Source: Agelas oroides (taxonomy: Eukaryota > Porifera > Demospongiae > Agelasida > Agelasidae). Taken from it: DNA of 64,000 nucleotides. A program made the position numbers and the translations under genes. The stretch is from positions 434,001 through 498,000 of the forward strand of contig OX422204.1 of assembly GCA_949130485.1 (NCBI GenBank), in the 5' to 3' direction. Every line of letters begins with the position of its first letter. Position 1 is the stretch's first letter. This document shows, piece by piece, positions 1-10,145 of this stretch. The notes beneath the pieces were generated by a model. The model saw only the letters and a program-made list of their open reading frames with translations, made no database searches and was not told the origin of the DNA.

Positions 1-223
1 CCCTCATACCCTGCCCCTCACACCACCCATCACACCACTACCCCTCACACCATCACCTCATACCATCACCTCACACCATCACCTCATACCATCACCTCAT
101 ACCATCACCTCATACCATCACCCTCTCACACCATCACCCCCTCATACATCACCTCATACCACTACCCCTCACACCACTCCTCACACCATCCCTCCCTCAC
201 ATCATCACCCTCACTTTACTCAG
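1..223. repeat. CA/CT-rich degenerate short tandem repeat
   Basis: Imperfect tandem copies of a 12-14 bp unit built on CTCATACCATCAC fill this stretch. The same kind of sequence (CATCACCCCCTCA units) precedes the Timeless exon at about 15900-16060, so this is probably a duplicate of that intron end. It runs directly into the exon relic at 224. Confidence 0.8.
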
Positions 224-256
224 GAACTACAAAAGTTTGCTCACTACATAGTCTCT
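224..256 (+). pseudogene. Truncated duplicate of a Timeless exon start
   Basis: After an acceptor-like CAG, 33 nt match the first 33 nt of the Timeless exon at 16079 with few changes, encoding ELQKFAHYIVS against ELQKFARYIVS. The match ends exactly before GTAAAT, which happens to look like a splice donor. The rest of the exon, including the conserved FAELLFWK region, is absent. The simplest reading is a relic of a duplication that placed about 15.8 kb of other sequence between the two copies. If it were spliced in together with 16079 it would repeat the same peptide, so a working exon is unlikely. An assembly artefact is also possible. Confidence 0.7.
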
Positions 257-1261
257 GTAAATATTTCTGATTGTACATGTACAATAGTTCGTAATAGAAC
301 AACATAAAATGTGTAGTTATGCAAGAGTTTGGAAGTTTGTCTCAAAACTGGAGTGGGCTAACATGCAGACACTCTAACAGCTACTGATTAAATTCACTAA
401 ATGTTGTATGTTACTATTCTTGTGTGGTATGGTATGATTTTTGGGGGGGATCTTTTGTGCAGGATGTGGCAGGCATTGAATTTAGTGCCCACATTTGAGC
501 CCCACATGCACAACATGACGCTTGACCATTTATGGCGCCTAGCAGGTGTCCGAATACTGTGAATAACTTCTAACTCGACTTATTACATTCCAATGTAATG
601 TGATGTTAATGCTAACTTAATGGCTCTGAACTGTCATTTATGGCATGTGGTTCTGAACTGTCATGTCTCAATTAAACTATAAACAGGTAAACCGACTGCT
701 TTAGATCACACTGGCAGTTTCTTACTTTCTCTCTTTTGCAACCCAATATTCTTGCTCTACCAAAGCACTGTCCTTGGTTTCCCCCCTTCACAACTTGCTC
801 TGAAGGTTGCAATTTTCTGGCCCTTCACCAGATTACTGGAGTTGTAGAGCTTGAGCTTAGGGTTCAACCACCTGTTGAGTTCTCAAGTTTTATACTAGTG
901 CAGTGCACTTGCGACAGGATAAGTTATGCCTAATTCCTTGTGCTCAGTGTACGCAATCACAGGGAATGAAGATCACATCCCAGAAATTCCACATACAGTT
1001 TTGTGGCACTTTGTCGGCTCCTATACATGTTCAGGTTGATGTTTGAACACGACTGCCTCAAATAAACTGATCAAAGCATTTTCTGTACAAACAGTTTGCA
1101 ACACATAAAAATTGTGAAAAGATCATTTTCGCAGATCTCAGAGCACACTCTGCTATTACATTAACCAAAATCTTATGGCAATAACAATGCAAACAGTAGC
1201 AGCTGCATAACTAAATGGTACAAACACTAATTATTTGCAGCTGCACAGGTAAAAATTCATT
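257..1261. other. Non-coding flank, partly duplicated at about 11.1-11.6 kb
   Basis: No convincing gene. Segments around 545-640 and 900-1260 (for example the block starting GTGCACTTGCGACAGGATA) recur at about 11130-11600 in the 3' flank of the third fibrinogen-like gene. This shows that the fibrinogen-like genes were duplicated as units with their downstream flanks. Confidence 0.6.
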
Positions 1262-1719
1262 TTACTGAATGTATATTTCAGCTAGGTCAAATGGGCTGTC
1301 TTCATTATTGACAAAGCCGCCATCATTACACATGCTCATCTCAATGTCTTCACTGGTGGACGCTGTCAAATCTCGGACGAACCACGGTGGATTGTTAAAG
1401 GTACAGCATGCAGTTGCTCCAGCACAACCCTTGCCATCCCACACTGGGTCACTCACATAATATGTTGAGACAGAGGGTGACCCACTACCAGTATAGCCAG
1501 AGTCACAGAAATAGTTATTGATGGTATAGTAACACTGCTACTAGGATTGCAGGGGCACTCAGGGGAACTTTTACGAAGTCCAACAGCAAAGGTCCAAATA
1601 TGCATGCATTCTAGGACTCCCATAGAGGAGACCAATGCCATCAACATAGTCACCATTAATATTGCTTACACTGTCACCAAAGCCATCTGCTTGACCCTTT
1701 TGATATCCATGGATGCGGC
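1262..1719 (-). pseudogene. Fibrinogen-like secreted protein pseudogene, 3' part (copy A)
   Basis: The minus strand encodes the C-terminal part of the same protein as the genes at 7203 and 12525, ending in FDLAEIYIQ and keeping the CCTFNNPPWFVRDL motif. Compared with the intact copies there is a 10-bp deletion near 1519 and a 4-bp insertion near 1602, each shifting the frame. At 1719 the gene is interrupted by an LTR retrotransposon; its other part resumes at 6141. It is dead independently of the insertion. Confidence 0.85.
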
Positions 1720-1911
1720 TGTGGTGTATCGCCTACTAGAGGCCACCAGTGCTTTGCACGCAGTTATTTAGACAATAACTTCAGAGACCATAGACTGAAC
1801 TTTACGGAACAACAACTCACAAAAATATTACAACTTCCAACTATATACAATAGAAGAAGACATACAAAAACGGATATAGATTTAATAACAGTCAAAGGTC
1901 AATATCTCACA
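1720..1911 (-). repeat. 3' LTR of the Gypsy element
   Basis: 192 bp, almost identical to 5943-6135; the differences cluster near 1772, where one copy has an indel and a few substitutions. Read on the minus strand it runs TGTGAGATATTG to ACACCACA. It lies directly downstream of the polypurine tract and about 15 bp from the end of gag-pol. Confidence 0.93.
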
Positions 1912-1927
1912 TCTCCCCCTCACTAGA

Positions 1928-4900
1928 TTAACACAGTCTTTCTGGGGGTCGACGTATTCTCTCTGAACGGCGAGGTTGGGACTGACTCGAGACTCCAGGA
2001 TCGTTCACTGGGGGTACCACCTCAGCAGAGGACTGTCCTTGGCTAGCTTGATTATCTCTTGCCATCAACTGTTCAGGACCAACCAATGCCTCTGGCACGT
2101 TGGGGGCAATCGTGTCCTCTGGGTACCGGATCCTGACATGATCAATGTGGCGTTTCCAGATACGTCCATCTAACAAACGAATTCGAAATGAAACTGGACC
2201 AGTCTTGTCCAAAATAGTTCCTTCCATCCATACTCGAGATCCTGAAAAATTCCGAACATACACTCGATCTCCTACTTGGAATGCTCTTGCTCGAGAGTGG
2301 CTATCATGAGCTCTCTGTTGTCTGGCCTGACTCTCTTGCACTCTGCCAGACACATCTGGATGTAGCAAGTCTAGTCGAGATCTTGGCTGTCTACCCAATA
2401 ACAGTTCAGCTGGGGAACGGCCAGTAGTCGCATGCGGTGTGAGTCGATACTTCAGCAAGAATCGTGACAATTTAGTCTCAACCGTTCCCTCTCTCAATCT
2501 CTTAATACCTTGCTTGAAAGTCTGGACTGCCCGCTCCGCTAGTCCATTGGATGCGGGGTGGTAGGGAGCAGTTCGGGTATGTACGATACCATTTCCATGA
2601 AGGAAGTTCTCAAATTCCTCACTGGTGAACACTGCTCCATTGTCTGTAACAATTCTTTCGGGTAATCCATGGGTTGCGAAAATTGTTCGTAACTTCTCAA
2701 TAGTCACCATTGACGTAGCAGCTGAGACTGGAATAACCTCTAACCATTTAGAGTGTGCGTCTACAAGCACTAAAAACATTCTGTTCAAAAATGGACCGGC
2801 ATAATCGAGATGCAACCGTGACCATGGCTTCTGAGGCCACTCCCAAGGGTGTAACGGTGCTGATGCTGGTGGGGGTCGGCTTGCTTGACACTCAGCACAG
2901 GCTCGCACCTTCGCCTCCAGGTCTGCATCCATACTTGGCCACCACACGTAACTTCTGGCCAAGCCCTTCATTCTTGCAATTCCTGGATGTGTCTCGTGCA
3001 GTTCCTGGACCACCTGCTCTCTTCCAGGTGGTGGCACGACCACTCTTGCTCCCCACAGCACACACCCATCTAGCACACTTAACTCCTCCTTCCTCCTCCA
3101 GTATGGCTGCAACTCTCCCTTCAGTTCTTGAGAGGGCCAACCGTGGAGCACGAGTCTTCTCACTTGGGCCAGGACGGTGTCTTTATCAGTCCAAGCTCTG
3201 ATCTGCCTGGCCGTCACAGGCGACACTGTGTCCAAGTGCTCCTGGAGCAATAGGAGGTTACCCGGGACTGGAACAACTGTCGGAGTCTGGGGTAGTGGCA
3301 AACGGCTGAGGGCATCTGCATGACCTTGGTCCTTTCCAGGGCGGTAGGTGATTGTATATTCGTATGCGCTCAAGGTGAGGGCCCAGCGTTGGATTCGTGA
3401 TGCAGCCATCGCTGGCACTCCTTTCGACTCGTTCAACAGGTAGCTCAAGGGCTGATGATCCGAATAAATGAAGAAGTGTCTCCCGTACAGGTAAGTGTGG
3501 AACTTTTTCACAGCAAACACAATAGCCAGCGCCTCCTTTTCAAGCTGAGAATAGTTCTTTTCAGCTGGTGCTAGTGTTCTTGAGGCAAACGCTATCGGTT
3601 TCTCCACACCACTCTCCATCCTGTGGGAAATCACTGCACCCAGTCCATATGGGGATGCATCGCAAGATAGAGTCAACTCTTTCTCCGAGTCGTAGTGAAC
3701 CAAGAGAGTGTCCGACTGTAGGGCTAACTTGGCCTGCTCAAACGCCTTCTGCTGCTCCTTACTCCACTTCCACCTCCTGTTCTTCTGGAGAAGGGCATAC
3801 AGTGGGGACAAGGTTGTTGACATGTTAGGCAAAAACTTGCTATAATAACTGAGAAGCCCAAGGAACGACTTGAGTTCAGTCACATTGTGTGGCTGCGGGG
3901 CTTCCTGAATGGCTTTGATCTTATCAGCTGTCGGGTGGATTCCCGCTTCATTCACCTTGTGGCCAAGATACTCCACCTCTTTAGCCATGAACACACACTT
4001 TGGCTTCTTCAACCTGACACCAGCAGTCTTTAGTCTCTCAAGCACTGCAGTCAAATTCGCCAGGTGTTGCTCCTGTGTCTCACCAGTCAGCAAGATGTCA
4101 TCCATGTATGCCGCAACATAAGGGATTCCCTTGACCAAACCGTCAATTGCTCTCTGGAAGATCCCTGGTGCGGATGACACACCAAAGGGTAGTCTGTTGT
4201 ACTGGAACAGTCCTCGATGGGTATTGATCGTTGTATACTGTTTGGAGTTCGTCTCCAGTGGCAGCTGCAAATATGCATGTTGGAGATCCAACTTTGAAAA
4301 GGTCTTTCCTCCCGCCAATGTAGCAAACAGTTCATCCACTCTTGGGAGAGGATATGAGTCGAGTCGAGAGGCCTGGTTCACTGTCAGGCGATAGTCTCCA
4401 CAGATGCGTATAGAACCATCACTTTTAACAACTGGTACGATGGGTGCTGCCCATTCGGCTGATTGCACGGCTTCGACTATTCCCTCTTTCTGCAGTCTAT
4501 CCAACTCTGCCTCCACTTTGTATTTGAGAGCAAATGGAACTGGTCTGGCTTTGCAAAAGCGGGGCTGGGCCTGAGGGTCTACATCAATTCGAGCTTCCAT
4601 GCCCTTGATCTCCCCTAACTCATCTTCAAATACCTCTGCATACCTCTGTAAGGTTTCCTGAAGTGCAGGTGTCTGCTGCAGCTGGTGTATCCCCTGCCAG
4701 TTCAGGCGGATCTTTTGGAGCCAGTTTCGACCCAACAGGCTGGCACCCGTGCCTCGAACGACTAAAAGGGGTAGTTCCTCCAGCTGGTCCTCGTAGCTCA
4801 CTTGTACGGAAATGCTGCCAATCACTTCCAACTCCTCTCCACTGTATGTCCGCAGTTTGGTTGAGGATGGTTGGAGGGCTGGTCGATCGTGGGGCCATGT

Positions 4901-5884
4901 GGAATGGTATGTGTGTTCACTGATGACACTGACAGCTGCCCCTGTGTCCAGCTCCATCGTCATTGGTACTCCGTCCACTGTCACTGAGACTTCGATCGGG
5001 CTGGCTCGCTGAGAGTTCACAGGGAATAAGGTGTACGCTTCTTGCTCGCTTGCCGGGCTGCGTGTTTCACTTTCCAGTGCGTGCGTTTGCTGCGGCTGTT
5101 TTCCGCCATTACTGCACCGACCTGCAGCTGTGCCTTGCGTTCTCTTCATTGAGCGGCACACTCTGGCCAGATGACCTCGCTTCTTACACGAGTGACAAAC
5201 AGCGTCTTTGAATCGACAGTCTCGAGGTGCGTGCCTCCCTCCGCACCGATAGCATGAGATTTCCATAGACCTTCCTGTGTCTGCGCGTGCTCGAGTTCCT
5301 CTCGGCGGTCCTCGTTTGGACGTCACAGCATTTACTGCCGTCATCGGGGGCTGTCGCTGCCCTTGGAGGTCTTTGGCGTTCTTGTCCGCGCTTTCTATGG
5401 CTTGTGCGAGGTTCTGAGCCTTCTGTAGCGTTAGATCGGGCTCCGCCAGCAATCGTCGCTGGGTGCTGCCGCTTGCGATTCCACATACTAGCCGGTCGCG
5501 TAGCATGTCCTCGAGTGATGCGTCGAACTCGCAGAACTCGGATAGTTGCCGCAGTTCCGCTACGAATGTTGCAACCGTTTCTCCCGGTTTTTGCGTTCGG
5601 CTGTGGAACTGAAACCTCTGCACGATAACTGAGGGCTTCGGGGTATAGTGCGACTTTACCAGGGCCACTAGCTCGTCATACGACTTCTCCGCCGGTTTTT
5701 TGGGAGCCGACAAGTTCCGGATCAACTTGTATGTTGTGGGGCCGCTTACAGTCAGTAGCACTGCCCGCTTCTTCACTGGGTCATCAATCCCATTTGCGAT
5801 GAAGTAGAACTCCAGGCGTTCTACGTACGTGGCCCATGTTTCGTGAGACGGGTCAAATTCCTCGATCTTCCCGTGAGTCGCCAT
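1928..5884 (-). CDS. Gag-Pol polyprotein of Ty3/Gypsy retrotransposon
   Basis: A single 1318-residue frame starting at the ATG whose complement is at 5882-5884. In order: a gag capsid-like region (about 1-170); two CCHC zinc knuckles at about 211-243 (CYRCGGRHAPRDC and CHSCKKRGHLARVC); an aspartic protease with LDTGAAVSVI near 312; reverse transcriptase with the YMDD active site near 593; RNase H with CDASPYGLGAV near 740; an integrase with an HHCC zinc finger (ending CAECQ) and a catalytic core; and a basic C-terminal tail. Gag and pol share one frame, so no frameshift is needed. No stop or frameshift is seen, so the element could be competent, although expression cannot be judged from sequence. 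Confidence 0.95.
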   Translation of the reverse strand: MATHGKIEEFDPSHETWATYVERLEFYFIANGIDDPVKKRAVLLTVSGPTTYKLIRNLSAPKKPAEKSYDELVALVKSHYTPKPSVIVQRFQFHSRTQKPGETVATFVAELRQLSEFCEFDASLEDMLRDRLVCGIASGSTQRRLLAEPDLTLQKAQNLAQAIESADKNAKDLQGQRQPPMTAVNAVTSKRGPPRGTRARADTGRSMEISCYRCGGRHAPRDCRFKDAVCHSCKKRGHLARVCRSMKRTQGTAAGRCSNGGKQPQQTHALESETRSPASEQEAYTLFPVNSQRASPIEVSVTVDGVPMTMELDTGAAVSVISEHTYHSTWPHDRPALQPSSTKLRTYSGEELEVIGSISVQVSYEDQLEELPLLVVRGTGASLLGRNWLQKIRLNWQGIHQLQQTPALQETLQRYAEVFEDELGEIKGMEARIDVDPQAQPRFCKARPVPFALKYKVEAELDRLQKEGIVEAVQSAEWAAPIVPVVKSDGSIRICGDYRLTVNQASRLDSYPLPRVDELFATLAGGKTFSKLDLQHAYLQLPLETNSKQYTTINTHRGLFQYNRLPFGVSSAPGIFQRAIDGLVKGIPYVAAYMDDILLTGETQEQHLANLTAVLERLKTAGVRLKKPKCVFMAKEVEYLGHKVNEAGIHPTADKIKAIQEAPQPHNVTELKSFLGLLSYYSKFLPNMSTTLSPLYALLQKNRRWKWSKEQQKAFEQAKLALQSDTLLVHYDSEKELTLSCDASPYGLGAVISHRMESGVEKPIAFASRTLAPAEKNYSQLEKEALAIVFAVKKFHTYLYGRHFFIYSDHQPLSYLLNESKGVPAMAASRIQRWALTLSAYEYTITYRPGKDQGHADALSRLPLPQTPTVVPVPGNLLLLQEHLDTVSPVTARQIRAWTDKDTVLAQVRRLVLHGWPSQELKGELQPYWRRKEELSVLDGCVLWGARVVVPPPGREQVVQELHETHPGIARMKGLARSYVWWPSMDADLEAKVRACAECQASRPPPASAPLHPWEWPQKPWSRLHLDYAGPFLNRMFLVLVDAHSKWLEVIPVSAATSMVTIEKLRTIFATHGLPERIVTDNGAVFTSEEFENFLHGNGIVHTRTAPYHPASNGLAERAVQTFKQGIKRLREGTVETKLSRFLLKYRLTPHATTGRSPAELLLGRQPRSRLDLLHPDVSGRVQESQARQQRAHDSHSRARAFQVGDRVYVRNFSGSRVWMEGTILDKTGPVSFRIRLLDGRIWKRHIDHVRIRYPEDTIAPNVPEALVGPEQLMARDNQASQGQSSAEVVPPVNDPGVSSQSQPRRSERIRRPPERLC

Positions 5885-5942
5885 CGCTTTTCACCACGTC
5901 GCCGACTATGTGGCTTCTCGTTTTCACCCTCGTCGCCAAATA

Positions 5943-6135
5943 TGTGGTGTATCGCCTACTAGAGGCCACCAGTGCTTTGCACGCAGTTATTTAGACCACA
6001 ATTTTCAGAGACCATAGACTGAACTTTACGGAACAACAACTCACAAAAATATTACAACTTCCAACTATATACAATAGAAGAAGACATACAAAAACGGATA
6101 TAGATTTAATAACAGTCAAAGGTCAATATCTCACA
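5943..6135 (-). repeat. 5' LTR of the Gypsy element
   Basis: 193-bp partner of 1720-1911. On the minus strand it lies upstream of gag-pol and is separated from its ATG by about 58 bp containing the presumed primer-binding site. GCGGC directly beyond it is the second copy of the target duplication. Confidence 0.93.
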
Positions 6136-6140
6136 GCGGC

Positions 6141-6605
6141 CACAGACACGACTATAGGAGTCCGCTTGTTGAGAGCGTTGCGAAATCGCAGCCACGGGTA
6201 GTAATGGATCGTCCACATGCTCTTATTGGGGTTGTAATTTGTCGGAAAGTTGTTGGACACTGGACAGTAGGGTCTGTCATGTTAATGAATGCAACACGGG
6301 TCCATCCGCGAGTGCTTCCACAGTTTGCAGAGAAATCACAGTAGAATTTTGCGACTGTTCCATTGGGGAGACAAATGTAGTAGTACCCAGACTGAGCTAC
6401 TGGTCGATACTGTATTATCTGCCTGCAAGAACGTGCTGGATTGAATGGGTTCTGACCAAAATTTGGAGCTGTAATATTCTGCAGGAGTTGGGAGACATCA
6501 TTTCTGATCTCACTTTGAATGGTTGATCGCTGTTACTCAGAGGGACAACCTTGGCCAGTTGCGATTGTCTTGACAGAATAGGACATGTACACTTGGTTGA
6601 ACTGA
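6141..6605 (-). pseudogene. Fibrinogen-like secreted protein pseudogene, 5' part (copy A)
   Basis: This minus-strand continuation of the pseudogene matches residues about 25-180 of the intact paralogues. A CAA codon has become TAA (complement at 6533-6535), giving an early stop. The signal-peptide segment and core promoter of the other copies are missing: the match stops at 6605 and continues into sequence that in copy B lies beyond the promoter at 8318. With two frameshifts in the 3' part and the LTR element in the middle, the copy is clearly dead. Confidence 0.85.
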
Positions 6606-7202
6606 GCCTGAAATAAAATAGCATGAATAAAGTGACCTCTGAAATGTTAATTGAAATAAGGCATACCATGGGGATTTTATTCCTAGGATTACTGACATTC
6701 AGCACAGCCTGAATGTGTGTAGGAGTCAATTGAACTTCCTGTAGACTTAGAGGTGTGGTGCCAGTGTTGCACATGCTGAGCAAATGAATAATAAGCGTAG
6801 CATAGTAAGTAAGGCCACAAGCAGCCACACCCCACACAGAAGATTCCGTGCAGGCAATCTTCAGAGTGAGTGGTGAGGTCAAGGAGAGTGATTTGGCCAT
6901 TTTGATATTAACTAACAGCTGGAAACTAAGAGCACACTCATGCAGTACATACAAATTGTGCAAAGATCACTTGTGGATTCAGAGCAACACTTTGCTGTTA
7001 CATTAACCAAATGCATTACTAAAAGTATATCAAAATCAGTATAGATGTATACAGTAATTATTGGCAGCTGAAACGACAGTATACTAAATTATGTGCAGCT
7101 TCATACATAACTAAAAGTGTCATAAATTAATGCAAACAGTAGCATAACTAAACGGTACAAACACTAATTATTTGCAGCTGCACAAGTAAAAGTTCATCAT
7201 GT
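6606..7202. other. Duplicated flank between copies A and B
   Basis: 6606-6850 is nearly the same as 8317-8560 and partly the same as 13629-13800, which is the upstream flank of each fibrinogen-like unit. From 7000 on are AT-rich 3'-flank sequences with phrases such as AAACAGTAGC and TTTGCAGCTGCA that recur in the 71-bp array. No gene is seen. Confidence 0.6.
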
Positions 7203-8189
7203 TTACTGGACGTATATTTCAGCAAGGTCAAATGGGCTGTCTTCATTAGTAGAAAAGCCGCCATCATTGCACATGCTCATTTCAATGTCTTCACTTGTGG
7301 ACGCTATCAAATCTCGGACGAACCACGGTGGATTGTTGAAGGTACAGCATGCAGTTGCTCCAGCACAACCCTGGCCATCCCACACAGGATCACTCAAAAA
7401 GTATGTCGAGGCAGAAGGGTTACTGCTTGTACCAGTATTACCTGAGTCACAGAAATAGTTATTGCCGACAAATGATGGTGTAGTGACAGTGCTACCAGAA
7501 TAGCAAGGACATCGAGGAGAACTTTTTTGTTCTGTGAGAGCAAAGGTCCAAATATGCATTCTAGGACTCCCATAGAGGATACCGATACCGTCAACATAGT
7601 CACCATTGATGTTGTTTACACTGTCACCAAAACCTTCTGGGTCCCCTCTTTGGTATCCATGGATGCGGCCACAGACACGACTATACTGGAGTCCGCTTGT
7701 TGAGAAATTTGCGAAATCACAGCCACGAGAAGTAGTGGTTCGTCCACATGCTCTTATTGGAGATGCAATTTGTCGGAAAGCTGTTGGACACTGGACAGTA
7801 GGGTCTGTCATGTTAATGAACACAACACGAGTCCATCCGCGAGTGCTTCCACAGTTTGCAGAGAAATCACAGTAGAATTGTGCAACTGTTCCATTGGGGA
7901 GACGAATGTAGTAGTACCCAGACTGAGCTACTGGTCGATACTGTATTATGTGCCTGCAAGAACGTGCTGGATTGAATGGGTTCTGACCAAAATTTGGAGC
8001 TGTAATATTCTGCAGGAGTTGGGAGACATCATTTCTGATCTCACTTTGAACGGTTGATCGCTGTTGCTCGGAGGGACAACCTTGACCAGTTGCGATTGTC
8101 TTGACAGAATAGGACACTTGGTTGAACTGAGCTTGTGCACAGAGACTACCAAGAAGTAGTGTAACAGAAATAGTCAGCAGCATCTTCAT
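7203..8189 (-). CDS. Secreted fibrinogen-like protein (copy B)
   Basis: 328 residues from the ATG at 8189. The open frame extends further upstream, but only from a TTG just past the TATA box, so the MKMLLTIS start is chosen. A clear signal peptide (MKMLLTISVTLLLGSLCAQA) begins the protein. The middle has GYYYIRLPNGTVAQFYCDF, like the opening strand of a fibrinogen C-terminal fold, followed by a cysteine-rich region with CGRIHGYQ, YVDGIGILYGSPRMHIW, FCDSG, CCTFNNPPWF and a C-terminal FDLAEIYVQ. I recognise this as an abundant, little-studied secreted family of sponges and cnidarians. A lectin-like or recognition role is possible but is inference. It is single-exon and about 95% similar to copy C. 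Confidence 0.85.
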   Translation of the reverse strand: MKMLLTISVTLLLGSLCAQAQFNQVSYSVKTIATGQGCPSEQQRSTVQSEIRNDVSQLLQNITAPNFGQNPFNPARSCRHIIQYRPVAQSGYYYIRLPNGTVAQFYCDFSANCGSTRGWTRVVFINMTDPTVQCPTAFRQIASPIRACGRTTTSRGCDFANFSTSGLQYSRVCGRIHGYQRGDPEGFGDSVNNINGDYVDGIGILYGSPRMHIWTFALTEQKSSPRCPCYSGSTVTTPSFVGNNYFCDSGNTGTSSNPSASTYFLSDPVWDGQGCAGATACCTFNNPPWFVRDLIASTSEDIEMSMCNDGGFSTNEDSPFDLAEIYVQ

Positions 8190-8282
8190 AACGAATGAAA
8201 CAAACTGCAAGCTTTTAAAGTCTCCTCCTGAAGCTCCTATCTCTTGTACTCTAGCCAACTGTGCTGCAGGAGGCCACAATCG

Positions 8283-8293
8283 CTTTTATAAAT
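8283..8293 (-). promoter_or_regulatory. TATA box of fibrinogen-like gene B
   Basis: The minus strand reads ATTTATAAAAG about 95 bp upstream of the MKMLL start codon. The same element sits at the same distance upstream of copy C (13602-13612), and the whole interval between TATA and ATG is conserved between the two genes. Transcription would start near 8258, excluding the upstream TTG. Confidence 0.7.
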
Positions 8294-10145
8294 ACACAAA
8301 CTAATAAGTATTCACCTGAAATATAATAGCATGAATAAAGTGACCTCTGAAATGTTAATTGAAATAAGGCATACCATGGGGATTTTATTCCTAGGATTAC
8401 TGACATTCAACACTGCCTGAATGTGTGTAGGAGTCAATTGAACTTCCTGTAGACTTAGAGGTGTGGTGCCAGTGTTGCGCATGCTGAGTAAATGAATAAT
8501 AAGCGTAGCATAGTAAGTAAGGCCACAACAGCCACACCCCACACAGAAGATTCCTGATGAGGTTGTGGCTATACTATCGGCGTCGGTCAGTCTCTCATCG
8601 TTACTACCTCCGGGAATCATCCTCTGCTCGACGGTGTCGCTGTACTCGTACCCTGGTTTATTTCCTCCTCCTAGATCCTCTCTGCATCCGACTCCATTTC
8701 TACTGCGTGACCACACTGTAGTTGCATTCCTAAGTGTTACAGACAAAACCGAGGTTTGACCCCACACTTCATGATTATTTGCCTCACTTCCCGCTCGGAA
8801 ATAGTTAAATAATGTGCAGAGCAAAGTTCAAACTTGAATACAGCAGATGATAGTTGAGACCTTAGGTCATGTTCTGCAACTCTAGTAAGAGTATGGGGAA
8901 CAAGCACATGCAGAGCGGATGGGGAGCAAGCACATGGCAATCTTCAGAGCGGATGGGGAGCAAGCACATGGCAATCTTCAGAGCGGATGGGGAACAAGCA
9001 CATGGCGTAAAACATGTATATGCACTACGTGTACGTTGCGGAGCCATCAAACGGTGAAATAGTTTTAACACAAAAATTTAAAATGCGAGTTATTTTTACC
9101 GCAAAAATTTTCCGATCTATGGTATTTGGTTTAAATTAACAGACAATGGCAACCAAAGTTCAAAGTCCATCAATGCACACAACAATCGCAATTATGTTAT
9201 GTTACATTGCATCTTGGAATGTAATGAGTAATGAGTCAGATGAAATGAAGTACAATGTTATAAAAGCACCTGACCATGCCAAACAGTTAAGTATCGTGTG
9301 TGCATGTGCATGGGGCTCATGTTGGAGCACTAAATTCAATGCCAGCAGAAGATCCCCCGAAATCAAACTGCACATACATACTGCATTTCTTCAAATAGAC
9401 GCCACCCTTGAATAGCCGCACAATCAGAAGCTCTGAATGAAATAAACGCCACCCTCGAATTGTAGCCACGGCTAGTATATGTTCGTGTCACGCGAACACT
9501 TGTGCGAGTAAGTTCTGACGACGGTCACCACGCTAGTGCTAGGGCTATTCGGGTTGTACGAGTCGTTTCCATGGCTGACAGCAGAACTGAGAGGCTGCGC
9601 GTACTACTGACAGTGTCTAGCAATTGTCAACATCTCACTTGTACGTACCTTATCCAGCCGTTGTTGATGTCTGCAGGCTTTCCAAAGAAATAAATGCCGC
9701 CCGGAGTAGTAGCCGCACAAAAGCAAGCAGCGAAAAAATTAGTAGTCACATAGCATTGCAATGACTGCTAGTACAACACTTAGTGTTTTACACAGGTAGA
9801 GTTTGGTGTGTTAACCCATGTAGTTCTGAGTCACATAACAGGGTGTAATAAAATTTCACAGACAGTTTTTTTTGTAAGCATATTTAGGTGGATGTTTGAA
9901 CATGAAACCTCGAGTATACTCAAAACATTCTCTAAAATTAAATTAATATTATTGTTCTGGTAATAAACACCTGGGAGCTAAACATGTACTAAAATATCTT
10001 CTACAGCACACACAAATCATTGAATCATGGATCTTTGCTATTGCACGGCATAACTAAAATAAATATTTGAAGCTGAAAGACAGTATACTAAATTAGTGCA
10101 ACTGTAAGAAGCTAACTAAGTGTAAATGGTACAAACACTAATTAT
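8294..10145. other. Intergenic, with a small minisatellite and TE-like sequence
   Basis: 8317-8560 repeats the flank at 6606-6850. At about 8897-9005 there are three copies of a 34-38 bp unit containing GCGGATGGGGAGCAAGCACATGG. At about 9390-9720 recurrent phrases such as AATAAACGCCACCCTCGAAT and AATAGCCGCACAA suggest an uncharacterised repeat. No coding sequence is supported. Confidence 0.5.

Larger units (their letters stand above)
1720..6135 (-). mobile_element. Complete Ty3/Gypsy LTR retrotransposon
   Basis: A 4.4-kb element on the minus strand, bounded by LTRs of 192 and 193 bp that start TG and end CA and differ at only a few bases. The 5-bp sequence GCGGC occurs at 1715-1719 and 6136-6140, and the fibrinogen-like paralogue at about 7670 shows the empty site, so it is the target-site duplication. 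A purine-rich tract (AGTGAGGGGGAGA on the minus strand) precedes the 3' LTR and a TGGCGACGAGGG stretch follows the 5' LTR, in the usual primer-binding position. One uninterrupted gag-pol frame fills the interior. Near-identical LTRs and an open frame indicate a recent insertion. Confidence 0.95.

Noticed and set aside
2755-3201. 148-codon plus-strand frame
   Set aside because: Antisense shadow of the retrotransposon gag-pol frame.
7770-8057. Plus-strand 95-codon frame conserved opposite all three fibrinogen-like copies (also at 6239 and 13089)
   Set aside because: It is antisense to the conserved coding sequence and is retained because that sequence is conserved; it even stays open in the dead copy.
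8190-8279. N-terminal extension (MWPPAAQLAR..) of fibrinogen-like gene B
   Set aside because: It starts at TTG right next to the TATA box; the ATG at 8189 begins a perfect signal peptide.
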